DNA of 64,000 nt, from contig NC_030383.2 of assembly GCF_001625215.2 (NCBI RefSeq), positions 47,674,380 through 47,738,379 on the forward strand, given 5' to 3'. Below, one piece after another: positions 1 to 11,746 of the stretch. Made by a program: the position numbers and the translations under genes. Numbering within the stretch: the first letter of the stretch is position 1; each line of letters opens with the position of its first letter. This DNA is from Daucus carota subsp. sativus. Its lineage: Eukaryota; Streptophyta; Magnoliopsida; Apiales; Apiaceae. The notes beneath the pieces were generated by a model. That model was given only the letters and a program-made list of their open reading frames with translations, did not search any database and was not told the DNA's origin.

Positions 1-551
1 TCTCAAAAGCAGTTTCTCCACAACACTTATTCCAATACTTTTGACCATTTCTACACAAATTCTTCCTTGAACCCTCTCATCACTTTGGTTACTTCCTCCA
101 CAATCCACTTGTTTATTCCTCTTTCCAGCATTAGATTTTGTATGCATATGGTCAAATCAAGATATAAAACATCTATTCCAAATTATATATCTTATTGGAG
201 AAATAATTTATTATCTACCAACAGATATTGGGCTGTGTTTTATTAGGTCCAAAAAGAACCAATCAAAGATATTGAAGCCACATCCTTTTTTTGTCTTATG
301 ATGACTAGAATACTGTCTTTTAATGAAAACTAGTTATAAGAGCTCTTGTCATTCTATATAATTCCAACATTATTATATCCTGCAACATGGGGAAAAAAGT
401 TGAGAAACTGAAAGCAGATTAGTTACATGTAGTTTTTTTAATAAAATTTTAAAAAGAAAATTTACTTTTGCATCAAGAAACAAATATTGTATTGGTGAAG
501 TTAAGAAAGCAAAATTAAGCCAAAGCAAGAATTCCCCACCTTTCCTTTTAG
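1..551. other. intergenic, upstream of PIN8-like gene
   Basis: AT-rich non-coding sequence. No ORF with family features and no clear repeat was recognised. The right end presumably carries the upstream promoter of the PIN8-like gene. Confidence 0.4.
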
Positions 552-560
552 TATATATAA
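552..560 (+). promoter_or_regulatory. TATA box of PIN8-like gene
   Basis: A TATATATAA-type box lies about 100 bp upstream of the chosen start codon. It predicts transcription starting near 585. The in-frame ATG at 587 would then have almost no leader, which supports the ATG at 662. Inferred from position and sequence only. Confidence 0.5.
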
Positions 561-661
561 ACATCTAGAGCTTAAAGAACAGTCCTATGATCTATTTCAT
601 TAAGCTATATAGAGGGGGGAAATATATTCATCTGCCAAGCTCAAATTCGTATCCGAATGCC

Positions 662-2392
662 ATGATTTCTCTTTACCAAGTCTATCAAGTGGTTGCAGCC
701 ACAGTACCATTATACGTGGCGATGATCCTAGCCTACATTTCTGTGAAATGGTGGAAACTGTTTACACCAGATCAATGCTCAGGCATCAACAAATTTGTTG
801 CCAAATTCTCAATTCCTCTATTGTCTTTCCAGTTGATCGCTTCAAGCAATCCGTACAAGATGAACTTGAGGTTAGTAGGTGCTGATGTTCTTCAAAAAAT
901 CCTAGCATTTCTTGTGTTAGCAGTAGTGATAAAATGGAGCTCTAGAGGAAACCTCAAGTGGATGATAACTGGCATTTCTTTGTCAACATTGCCTAATACA
1001 TTGATTCTCGGAATTCCATTAATAAAAGCCATGTATGGGAATGAAGCTGCTGGGCTTCTTGTCCAGATTGTTGTGCTGCAGAGCTTTATTTGGTATAACA
1101 TACTATTGTTTCTGTTCGAGCTCAGTGCCACGAGAGAAGCCTATGTCACGCCATCTCCTGAAGTTGCAGGTACAATTACATATATAGCCATAATTATCAG
1201 AATCAGATACAATTAGATCACTTGGTGCCATAACATTTATATGCACAAGAATTATAATATAATCATTTATCGTTGCTTTTATGTTTGTAGAAGAGCTGGA
1301 GGCAGCCCGAGAAGAAGAAGAAGAAGAGACAGAAGGGAAAAAGAGAAGTCCGAGCAAAAATGTACTGCCACTAGTGCTTTTAACAGTAGGGAAGAAGCTT
1401 ATAAGCAATCCAAACACTCATGCATGTTTAGCTGGCCTCATTTGGGCATTAATAAAGTTCAGGTACACATATGAAAGTTTCCCTTGCTCATACATTTTAT
1501 TCATATAGTACGTTTAATTTTGATAGAAATTACTACTGTAATAGGTGGGGATTACATTTGCCAAAGATTGCTGATAAATCAGTCACTATATTGTCAGATG
1601 GAGGACTTGGAATGGCAATGTTCAGCCTTGGTAAATTGATATATATGATCTAACATGACTTCAGTAGGTGAATTTATACAGATTCTGACTAGGTATCTAA
1701 TGAAATTGATTTTATGTATAGGGTTGTTCATGGCATCTCGAGCTGGAATCAAATCAAGTGAGATACGAAGGGTCGTGTTGGCCTTATCATTGAAGTTCTT
1801 GGCAGGACCTGCTATAATGATAGCTTCCTCCTACGCTATTGGACTAAGGGGAACTGTGCTTAAAATGGCTATTGTCCAGGTGATTATATGATACATATCC
1901 TTAATTTTGTAGCAAATTCTAATTACCAGACATCTAAAATGAACACTTGTGCCATCCTACAATATAATGCCATTAACATAGTTGGCAAAATCAATTCAAA
2001 ATTTAAAACGCTGTAGAACCTAATGTAGGCGATAGAATTGACTGATAGATTGTCGGCAATCATCTTGCAGGCATCTCTTCCCCAGGGAATAGTCCCATTT
2101 GTATTCGCCAAAGAGTATAATGTGCATCCAGACATATTGAGCATCGGGTACAAATTTCTGCCTTCATATTCATAGCTTATCTTATATAAAAGAATGCAAG
2201 TAATGAAACTTGGAAGGCATAAATTGTATGTCCTGCTATTGAGAACATATGGTGTGTGCACTGTCTATAAGCTTTATACGGAAGTGGATAGCCCGAGAGA
2301 CATTGATATTTGATGGTTGGTGCAGGGTCATATACGGGTTGCTGTTGGCATTGCCTGTTGCATTGGCCTACTACTTTCTGTTGGATTTATGA
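662..2392 (+). CDS. PIN8: Short PIN auxin efflux carrier, PIN8-like
   Basis: Six exons: 662-1169, 1291-1462, 1545-1630, 1722-1879, 2071-2147, 2326-2392. All have GT-AG borders and phases join cleanly to a 355-aa protein. The N-terminal block starts [11 protein letters not shown] and includes VPLYV, the [17 protein letters not shown] stretch and [11 protein letters not shown]. The C-terminal block has [38 protein letters not shown] and ends [10 protein letters not shown]. Only a short acidic loop rich in Glu, about residues 168-190, separates the two membrane halves. That is typical of ER-localised short PINs (PIN5/PIN8) rather than plasma-membrane long PINs. [10 protein letters not shown] and the acidic loop resemble PIN8 more than PIN5. 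Family role: auxin transport between cytosol and ER, with PIN8 best known from pollen. The ATG at 662 was chosen by family alignment over the in-frame ATG at 587. No defects seen. Confidence 0.88.
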
Positions 2393-3344
2393 GGCATGCT
2401 AGCTGGTGAAGAAGATCGGATTTGCTGATCAGTTAATCACACAAGTCCCTAATTCAACTGACTTCTAAATAGAGCCTGAGACGAGTAGTACTAACTCATA
2501 TGCACACATTTTTTTTGTCTTACTGCGAGCTAGCTTCCCCAGACCTTATGTTTTTAATACAGTATTACGACTATTTAGCAAGTAATATGATGCACTTTGG
2601 TGACCATACAGTCTTGTTCAACCAAATGCACAGCAATTGAAAATTTATTGTACATCAGTCGCTTGTATAACCCTGTATTTGGTGTTTATGAAATAAATAG
2701 TGTTGCACATTGTGAAAAGTCTTTATTCTTGAATTTTGATCTCCAGTTATTTATCACCTTCAAAGAACAGTGTTCATTTACACACTGCTTTATCTATCTG
2801 ATCGTCAATTCGTCATAATTAGTATTACATAAGTCATCTCTTTGAAGATCTGTTCTTACAGACATACTAAAGGAAGATAAAAATATAGAGCGATAAGAAA
2901 AATGTTTATGAAAACCAGTTGGACACAAAAAGAGGAAGATTCATCACGTGTAGTGCTGGTAGTCCTTTTAGTATGCAGGCCCGAGTGCTTCCTAGACCCT
3001 TTTATGTAATTAATTTTTGACATACCATGTTCTGCCAAGCAGTTGGTGGACATGCATGTTTAACATTCAAGTATTCGCTTGGCGCATTGCTAGAATCTTG
3101 GTCCGTGAATTATGAACAATCAATACATCGAGTCATAGACCGCGCTGAGAGCATTGGCTAACAACATTGGCATGGTAAGTGCTACAAGAGCAAAGTGAAA
3201 TGTAAATCGTTTGCCAGACATGTAAGGTGAAATGGACAACAAGCAGAGGACAAGGCACCAAAGTTTGTAGTGGTGACTTTTTCTATCCAGAGTGGTCGAC
3301 GAATATTGCATTTGGACTTGTAGACAAAATCAAAGCCAAGAAAA
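2393..3344. other. PIN8 3' flank and intergenic DNA
   Basis: Contains the likely 3' UTR of the PIN8-like gene followed by about 800 bp of AT-rich DNA. Short ORFs here lack any recognisable domain. Nothing else seen. Confidence 0.4.
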
Positions 3345-3546
3345 GAAAAAAAGTTGAAATTTTTATCGATCGACTCGACTCGGTTCGTTAAGAACTCGAA
3401 CTCGACTCGGTCGTTAACGAACTCGAGTTCGAACCAAGAAAAAAGATCGATAAGATAATCGAGTTTGGCTCGACTCGTTAGAAAAAAGCTCGACTCGAAC
3501 TCGAACTCGGTAAAACTCGACTCAACTCGGTTCGTTTACAGTCCTA
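3345..3546. repeat. CTCGACTCG-rich repeat, possible hAT end
   Basis: A run of degenerate tandem CTCGACTCGGTTCG / AACTCGAACTCG words. The right end reads, on the minus strand, TAGGACTGTAAACGAACCGAG. This resembles the end of the better-defined element at 37435-37797. No left terminus or target duplication was found, so it may be truncated. Confidence 0.5.
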
Positions 3547-3707
3547 ATCATAGCCAAACAACTCAACTGTATCTATATATCTATCATATTTTTATCTTTA
3601 AAATCAGCAGTTTACAATATCATCAGTTTCAGTTATCAGTTTACAACTTAACTTGTCCTTTCAGAACTATGTCCGGACATTGCATTATTACTGCCTCTGT
3701 CCTGTTA

Positions 3708-3836
3708 GAGCATCTCCAAGGAAAATATGTATAATGGTTGGCTATATTGATTGGCTAAAGTGATTATGTAAATTTTTTGCTAAGGGACATGCATATGCTT
3801 CAACGGGATATGCACGATTTGAAACTAGTCCTGTTA
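3708..3836. repeat. partial Tourist-like MITE end
   Basis: Begins TTA-GAGCATCTCCAAGG and shares the words TAATGGTTGGCTA / ATTGGCTAAA with the adjacent Tourist-like element. It stops where that element begins. It looks like a truncated neighbouring copy, possibly the remnant of a tandem insertion. Confidence 0.5.
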
Positions 3837-4840
3837 GAGCATCTCCAACGGCGCTAGCTATAATCATTGGCTAAATTGAACCTTTAAGACATTATGTAAA
3901 ATTTGCTGAACCTGGAAGCCATTGTAGATATTGGCTATATTGGTTGTCTATAATTTAAAAATAGAATGTTATTAATATTTTAGTTTGTTAAAATAGAATA
4001 TATCAGTTTAATATGGTAATAAATGATGTGCAATCATCTTACAGACCGGTAGAGGTTCGACAAACATAGCCATCCATAGGAGGTTGGCTAAAATTATAGA
4101 CAACAAGTTCACGTGGCTAGAGTATGATTTTTTCAACGGGTTGGTTAAATTTTTTATATTTGGAATGCCAACTCACATTTTAGCCAGTGTTCTAAAAGTC
4201 GGCGATTAATCGGGATTAATCGCCGATTAATCGCTGTTCGGTCGGCCACCGTCTCGATTAAGCGTTAATCGGTGGAAAAATCGTTTTTTCTGAAAATCGG
4301 GATTAATCGGTCAAAAGTCGGGATTAATCGGAAAAAATCGGTCAAAAATCGGTGAATTTAAAAAAATTTAAAAAAAATGAATTTTTTTTTAAATTTTAAA
4401 CTTAATTTTAAATAAAATAAAAGGCACAGAAAGACAAAACACATAAATTAAATTTGTTTTTATTACGTTTCACTCTTTTAATATTAACTTCCAAACTCTA
4501 ATTACTTAAATTTGCAATATATATTTCTTAGCAGATTGAATCAAATATATGAGATGAGTAGGTTTGTATATGTATATAAAGGCATGTTTTGGGTTATAAA
4601 AAATCATTACTCTTTTGATTTTATATAATTATAAATTTATACTATATATAATTTTATAAATATATATATATATAATTTAAAAATAATATTAAATTGATTA
4701 CGATTAATGATCCGATTAATCACTCCGATTAATCTCCGATTATCCGATTAATCGCTGGACGGTGCCCTCACCGACTAAGTCCGATTCCGCTTTTTACAAC
4801 ACTGATTTTAGCTAAAGAGTTTGTATGGTTGGAGATGCTC
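3837..4840. mobile_element. Tourist-like (PIF/Harbinger) MITE, interrupted
   Basis: Terminal inverted repeats GAGCATCTCCAAC at 3837 and its complement ending at 4840 (GTTGGAGATGCTC without the first base match) are flanked by TTA on both sides (3834-3836 and 4841-4843). A 3-bp TTA duplication is typical of PIF/Harbinger-derived MITEs. A 620-bp hAT-type element is inserted inside it. Without that insertion the MITE is about 376 bp. No transposase. Confidence 0.65.
4185..4804. mobile_element. non-autonomous hAT element nested in MITE
   Basis: Ends are CAGTGTTCTAAAA and, inverted, CAGTGTTGTAAAA. They are flanked by a perfect 8-bp target duplication ATTTTAGC at 4177-4184 and 4805-4812. The 8-bp duplication and CAGTG ends fit the hAT superfamily. 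The interior repeats the words GGGATTAATCGG and CCGATTAATC in both end regions around an AT-rich core. There is no coding sequence. Confidence 0.8.
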
Positions 4841-5238
4841 TTACTAGCATGATTTTTCTAGAAACGAATATGCGATTTTTTGGAAATGAATATGCAACAA
4901 ATGTCGTCTATGAATTCTGTAAATATTTAAATAAATAAATATTATAAATGGAGGGTTATTTTTTTGGAGGGAACTTCGGAGTATTTTTTTATTTTGACGA
5001 AACCAAATGCTTGACTTGATCAATGATTTGTTAGAAGCCGAATCAATGACCCAACCCAATGTAAAGGGCCGAAGCTATAAACTGATCAATAATTCGTTGG
5101 AAGCCCATTCACCCCGAGCCCAATCAATGCTCATACATCCCTGCATCCTTATCCCAAATCCAGTTTACAAGAAACTTGCGAAGAAGGATAGCCAACTCTT
5201 TTATCCAAAACAATAAACATAACGAATTACGTCAGAAA
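4841..5238. other. intergenic
   Basis: About 400 bp between the Tourist-like element and the first Helitron. Only short unsupported ORFs. Nothing recognised. Confidence 0.4.
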
Positions 5239-7068
5239 TCAATATACTTATATAAAGGAGAAGCGAGGGGCGTGTAGGTGGCGCCTCTCAGATAACTCCG
5301 TTCTATTTTTCTAATTTTTTGGATGAAAAAATATCAAAAACTAGAATTACCTTTTTTAGTTTCGGTTATATTAGAAGCAAGTTTCAGAATCTGATTTTGT
5401 TTCAAATTATTTATGGAATATAATAGCTTGAAAGTTTTAATCTGATTTTGTTTCAGAGTATTATTTTATTATGGGAGTGTAGGTGGCGCCTCTCAGATAA
5501 CTCCGTTCTATTTTTCTAATTTTTTGGAATTTTTGAATGAAAAAATATCAAAAACTAGAATTACCTTTTTTAGTTTCGGTTATATTAGAAGCAAGTTTCA
5601 GAATCTGATTTTGTTTCAAATTATTTATGGAATATAGTAGCTTGAAAGTTTTAATCTGATTTTGTTTCAGATTATTATTTTATTATGGGAAAGGTACTCG
5701 AAGCAAGTTTCAGAATCTCATTTTTTTCAAATTATTTATGAAATATAGTAGCTTGAAAGTTTTAAGCTGATTTTATTTCAGATTATTATTTAATTATGGG
5801 AAAGGTACAAATTATTTACGTGATGGTTTTTTTGCTCGATTTTTAAAGGAGAAGCGAGGAGCGTGTAAGTGGCGCCTCCGGCCTCACACATTGCTCTGTT
5901 CGATTTTTCTAATTTTCTGAAATTTTTGGATGAAAAATATCAAAATTAGAACTACCTTTTTTAGTTTCAGGTATATTAGAAGCAAGTTTCAGAATTTGAT
6001 TTTGTTTTAAATTATTTATGGAATATAGTAGCTTCCAAGTTTTCTAATCTGATCCTGTTTCGGATTATTTAATTATGGAAAAAATTAGCACACAAGTCTC
6101 TCTGCACCTATAAATACCCTTATAGGTTGTAGGATTTTGGATCATCTAAACACAACTTACTCTCTCTCAGTACCACAACCTTACTCGCCGGTGGTGCCGT
6201 TCTTATGCAACGACGTAACCCGTTTTATTCTGGAAATCTATCGTTCGACACATACAATGAGGGGGCGAATACGCTTTATAACAATTTTTCTTTGCCCCCA
6301 TCTAATACAGTAATGAGTTACACGATGTTTTGAACAGCGATAGAGATGATTCATTGACAAGAGTAAGAGTTTTTCGGATGTGGGAGTAGACTGCTATCTC
6401 ATGAATTTAAATTCATGTTTTTGCTGACAACCAATCCAAAGTAATTGGAGGAAAGAGTCACTAATATACACCCGAATAGATTGGAATTCGTACGTCTCAA
6501 CATGATTAATGTTCGTATAACTAGAACATAATGTTTATTTCTATTAAAACTATGGATGGTTTCGGATTTGCATCTCAACATCTTTTTGACTTTTACGCAC
6601 TTATGTTCTTGCAAGTTTACTGTCTATTTTATTGGTTAATCAATGTATATGGTTAGATGTCATCAATCAGTTCTGTTAAAGAGCCGTATGCTTTTTACTG
6701 CATGCGATGTATATGTCTAAAAAGTAGTATCTGGAAATTAATGACAATGTCAGTGAAAAACATGCTTACTTTAAAAAAAACACAATTAAAATTAAGATTC
6801 GTCATGCCTTAAATCTTTAATTATATGTAAAAATTTATTTTTATTGTTTCACTCATGAATTATAGTCCAATTTTAAAATTTTATATATTAATACTGGTAT
6901 TGCATCGAGATGTTTATGATATAAAATATATTTATTCCACAAATATCAATTTGAATCATTGATATAATTTTTATAGACTGCCACACAATTATATTATCTT
7001 ACAAATACTAATTTTAAATTATTAATATAATTTTTATAGGCCGCCGCAACGCGCGGTTTCTCAACTAG
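5239..7068 (+). mobile_element. non-autonomous Helitron, copy 1
   Basis: Starts TC (preceded by A at 5238) and ends CTAG (followed by T at 7069), with a GC-rich hairpin CCGCCGCAACGCGCGG just before the end. These are the hallmarks of a Helitron inserted in an AT dinucleotide. The 5' terminal block containing GTGTAGGTGGCGCC recurs near 5477 and 5863, so the 5' end is tandemly repeated three times. Around 6115-6180 lies a promoter-like leader with TATAAATA. It is followed at 6205-6333 by a 42-codon reading frame starting MQRRNPFYSG. No Rep or helicase domain. A second family member lies inverted at 17050-18449. Confidence 0.8.
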
Positions 7069-7388
7069 TTTAATTTAATAAATAAATATTATTATCTTGT
7101 AAATGAATAAAATAAATTCACACTGATACACACGACGAGTCTCTGAAATTCCAAAAATAGCATCCAAATCGACGGTCAGGAAACAGCGGAAAAGCCAGCG
7201 ATCACAATCCGACGGTCCAAAATAATCAGTGAGGCACTAAATACAGCACACCATTCAAAAAGAGGGTCACTGCTAGGGCTTTTCATATCATATAAAAATC
7301 TCTCTCCCTAAACCCCATTTCTCATATATTCGCTCACCACATCTCTCTCTCTGTCTCTCTCAATCTCTCTGCATTTTTACTCGAAATC
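7069..7388 (+). promoter_or_regulatory. VDAC promoter and 5' UTR
   Basis: About 320 bp separate the Helitron end from the VDAC start codon. A TATA box (TATAAAAA) lies at 7291-7298, followed by CCCTAAACCCC (telo-box-like) and a pyrimidine-rich CTCTCTCTCT leader up to about 7375. Such leaders are common in housekeeping plant genes. The Helitron therefore forms the upstream boundary of the promoter. Confidence 0.6.
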
Positions 7389-10300
7389 ATGGCAAAAGGT
7401 CCTGGTCTCTACTCCGATATCGGCAAAAAAGCTCGAGGTTTACTCTCTCATCTTCATCTTACTTGATTAATTACATTTCTCTATAATTTTTCATTATATA
7501 CTACTCATGTAAATTATAATATCAGACTTGTGTGCGAGCGATTAATTAAGTTGCAGCTCTAATTTGCTGCCAATATTTTGTAATATTTTGTGTGTTTATT
7601 TGTCAATTCATTGGTAATTGTAACAAACTAATGAGAGACTTACTTAAGATGTATTATTAATTTGTTTTAATTATTTTGTAGATCTTCTTAACAAGGATTA
7701 TCAGAGCGACCAGAAGTTCACTCTCAGCACTACCTCTGCTACTGGAGTTGTGAGTTCTATCCTCCTTTGGATCTGCCTTTCGCTTCTCGTTGATATATGT
7801 TTTTTTTACAGAATTTGTTGTTTGTTCTTTGAGTCTGTTGTAACTTGTTATACTGTTATTATGGTTGCTATCTCACATTTTACAGTAAATGAATTAATGC
7901 ATTAAGGTTTTTCGTTGAAAACACTAGTCATGGTAGTCTTGTTGCTTCTTGTTTGATAAGCTATGTTTTTACGAGTTAGAAAATGAACTCGTAGCTTTTG
8001 TGATTTTACACGACTTTTGGAGAAATCCTTAGTACATATTTGTGCTTGTGTAGGATATGATTATGTATTCTAAATTATTAAAACGCTAATGACAAATCAA
8101 CTCTAAATTTCTGCAATAGAAGCAGAATGTTGTTAACAAAATTATTCGACAATTATGTATAGTTACATGTTTAGTCAGTGATATAATACATAATATATAC
8201 TCCATCTGCCCCAAAAAGAATGAGCCACCTCTTTTTGCACGCATTCAATGTGTGCAGAAGAGGTACGTATAAATGATATTTTTTTCATTTTATTGTTTTG
8301 TATACAAATATACAGAACTTGACATGCGAAGCAAAAACAAAAAGAAGTGACTCATTCTTTTTGGGACAGAGGTGGTAATTTTTCTATCTTTACATATACC
8401 AATCTGTTTAGTTTAGGCTAAAACCTGTCCTGACTTCACATTGATGTGTATATGTTAGAGACTGAGTTTAGATACAAGTTTTGATCTAAATTATTAAGTG
8501 GTCTGATTGCTCTGTAAATGCTACCATAATAATGCATGTACATTGTGATAACCTGATTCATATTTTCAGTCAAAATTTGTGGATTTACGTAACTTTTTAA
8601 ATTTTAATATTCATTTGGCGTTCCTATACTGATATTGGCCTGTGTTCAATCCCATTTATATATTTCCATGTAACTTCAGTGTATTGATTATTTACTTGTT
8701 CACTGGATTCAGGCTATCACTACTTCAGGAACTAAAAAAGGAGAACTGTTCTTGGCTGACCTCAATACACAGCTGAAAAACAAGAATGTCACTACTGACC
8801 TGAAAGTTGATACAAAGTCCAATGTAAGTCATTGTTACCTTCCATGTAAAATAGTAGTATTACATTTTATTTAAAAAATTTAATTGTTAATTCTTTTATC
8901 TAAGATAAGAGTTTTTAAGAACAGGTTGTACTTTGTGTTTTGTGTAGACCTAAATGTCATTTATGATAATTGAGAAGAGTAGTCCTTGTGACAAGGAATA
9001 CCGTATATATTTAAGGTTGTGGGTAGCTTTGAATTAGTTTCAACGCATTTCAATCTTGTCATATCTGTAATTGACACTGGCGTTGTTACTCATATTTTTT
9101 TTGTCATAAGCTTGTTCCTTTATAGTTGACTATGTGGACAATGATTTATGATCGTTATATTATTTCTTCAAGCATTGGCTTCAAAGTAAGAGTGACCATA
9201 TAAGATCACCCATATTCCCACACTCTTATTAAGAAATTACAACTCTCTATATTAATTTTGTGTGTGTAACAGTTCTATTTTCTTAACTATGGTGAATGTT
9301 TTGTGCAGATTTTTACTACTGTTACTGTTGATCAACCTCTTCCTGGGTTGAAGACTATCGTCAGCTTTGTACTTCCAGACCAGAGATCTGGCAAGGTAAG
9401 ATTAGTAGTATCCTTGGTTTTCCTTTTGGAAATCTTTGTTCTCCTTTGCTATATGTATAATCATATTCTCTTATTATTGACGTGCTTGTCAACGTAATCG
9501 GCAAGCCTATAATCACCAGGTGCATAAAATATATATAGTCATCTGAACTTAGATTTATACTTTGTCTACCTGAGCAGCTGGAACTTCAGTATTTGCATGA
9601 CTATGCTGGAATCACTGCCAGCATTGGGTTGAATGCAAATCCCGTTGCCAACTTCTCAGGTGTCTTAGGAAACAACATGGCCTCAATTGGAGCAGATGTC
9701 TCCTTTGACTCTAAAACAGGGAACTTCACCAAGTGCAATGCTGGATTTGGCTTTGCTCATGCAGACCTGACTGGTTCATTGACCCTGTAAGTATACCATT
9801 TGACGATAAGAATAAACTATTAAGTTGCATTATCCTTTTAATATGTATATTTATGCATATTCTATTCTGTTGGCTTTGTACTAGTCCTTTGTATTGTTGC
9901 AGTATCTGTTCGGTTTGTTTGAGTCCCAGTGTATGTAGTAGGTAGGTGTATGCAGCTTTTTTAGGTTTTTTCATGGTTCTTTATCTTCCAATTTTGTATT
10001 TTTTTCTGTTAGGTTTATATAATTATTACTTAACAAAGGAAAATGGGTTAGGCATTTATATTAGAGATTAAAATTGATTCGCGGTATCCTGTGATCATGG
10101 ATCGTGGTGGTTATGCAAATACGTTACAAATGGTTCTAATTTAGTTGCTTGCATGAAACAAGTGTAGAGATGTCCATTTCTAGTGTTATTAATCTTCATT
10201 TACAGCTATTGTCTTGTTTAGGTGACATGGATATATATAAGTTCTTGCAAGGGTATTGTGTGCTTAACCTGTTGCCACTTGCCAGTGTCTTGGTGGATAA

Positions 10301-10641
10301 TCTCTGACTATGAAACTTTGTAATGTTTATGCAGGAATGACAAAGGTGACACCTTGAGTGCGTCCTACTATCATACAGTGAACCTTTTGACGAATACAGC
10401 AGTTGGTGCTGAAGTGACACACAAATTTTCAAGCAATGAGAACACCATAGCTATGGGCACTCAGCACGCATTGGATCCTCTTACTACAGTGAAGGCACGT
10501 ATTAACAACAATGGCAAGACAAGTGCTCTTATTCAGCACGAATGGCGACCAAAGTCTCTTTTGACCTTGTCTGGTGAGTATGATCCCAAGGCTGTGGAGA
10601 AGACTCCTAAGTTTGGGTTGGCTCTGGCTCTCAAACCTTGA
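7389..10641 (+). CDS. VDAC: Mitochondrial voltage-dependent anion channel (porin)
   Basis: Six exons: 7389-7437, 7682-7749, 8713-8823, 9309-9395, 9578-9786, 10335-10641. They join in frame to 276 aa, the usual length of plant VDACs. The protein starts [19 protein letters not shown] (N-terminal helix of plant porins), then has the beta-barrel repeats. Recognisable stretches are [79 protein letters not shown] and the C-terminal GLALALKP. Family role: beta-barrel pore in the outer mitochondrial membrane passing metabolites and ions. Every exon border is GT-AG. A Stowaway MITE sits in intron 2. Convergent with the HIR gene about 1.1 kb downstream. No defects seen. Confidence 0.95.
8200..8375. mobile_element. 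Stowaway-like MITE in VDAC intron 2
   Basis: Inverted ends CTCCATCTGCCCCAAAAAGA and CCACCTCTGTCCCAAAAAGA are flanked by TA on each side (8198-8199 and 8376-8377). The CTCCNTCNGNCCC end and TA duplication are diagnostic of Stowaway (Tc1/mariner) MITEs. 176 bp, no coding content. It lies well away from the splice sites. Confidence 0.85.
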
Positions 10642-11746
10642 GATGCTAATTATGAAGGCTGTAATATGGAATGGGACATGAGGGTACACAGTTTCGTTTA
10701 GACATTTGTTTTGCTAGAGCTGTCGCTTGATCTTTTCAGTTCAAGTTTTAAGACCCATAATAATTTTGAATACTTCTCTACGAATCAAGTTTTGATTACT
10801 TGGCTACTTATTATGGAGTTTATCGCCATTGTTATGCCAAATTATAGAATAAGCTGATATATCCATTCACGGGATGCAAATTGTGTACATCTTTGGTTCA
10901 CAATAAATTCTAATATTATTTATTTTACAAAAGTTGTGTTATATTTTCCTTTCTGGTTAAGAAAATAAATTAGTAATAAACTGATTATATATTGTTGATC
11001 GTCTGAATTGAAGTTGCTTCATTGCTTGGGTTCTTGCTGCTTAGATTTAAATTGCACGACAAAGCTAGCTTTGAAACAAAATAACAGTAGTGGCAAGTAT
11101 ACAACGGCTGTCAATGTATGAACAAGTGCAATGGAAATAAATATCTGATACGAATGTGTTCGTTTCTTTAGTCTTTACTACCCCATTGACAACCTAATAA
11201 ACCAAATTGTGAAGTTCATATGAAGTTAAACCTCTAGACCAGTGAGTAAAGCAATGGCGCTCCACAAAATATACACAATCAGATAAAAAGGTTGGTCACT
11301 AGTCTTGTCATAAGATTTGTGCAAAGCCGCAAAATGCAGATACAAATGCACCACCTTCCATTCATGAAGAGGAGAAAAGCAGATATCTTCTCCAGCTACA
11401 TTAGAGAACAAGCCTGCCTCTGCTCTATACCCTCAACTGGAATTTTACAAGAATAAATGGAAACATACTATATGTGACCTATAATTACACATATCAGAAC
11501 CACTAAAATCTGTGACATGATATGACGACAATATTTATAGGGAGGGAGGAGCAACTTTATCTTAAAAAGGATATATTACTTACCAATCATATTCACACCA
11601 ACATACTTATCTAGATCAGCATGTTCAACAACTGTTGGTTGTATGCTATGGTTCTACCAAGCAAAAGTTCCAAGTGTGCTACAGCATGCGTATAAGGATA
11701 AATGACCAAATCTCAATGTCGTATGCTCATTGTAGAAACTATATTA
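10642..11746. other. VDAC/HIR convergent intergenic region
   Basis: Holds the 3' UTR of VDAC (to roughly 10930, inferred) and the 3' UTR of the HIR gene on the other strand (upstream of 11747). No further gene, repeat or RNA gene was recognised. Confidence 0.45.

Noticed and set aside
587..661. Upstream in-frame ATG extending the PIN8-like protein by 25 residues
   Set aside because: Only about 30 bp after the TATA box and the extra residues match no PIN; the family N-terminus begins at 662.
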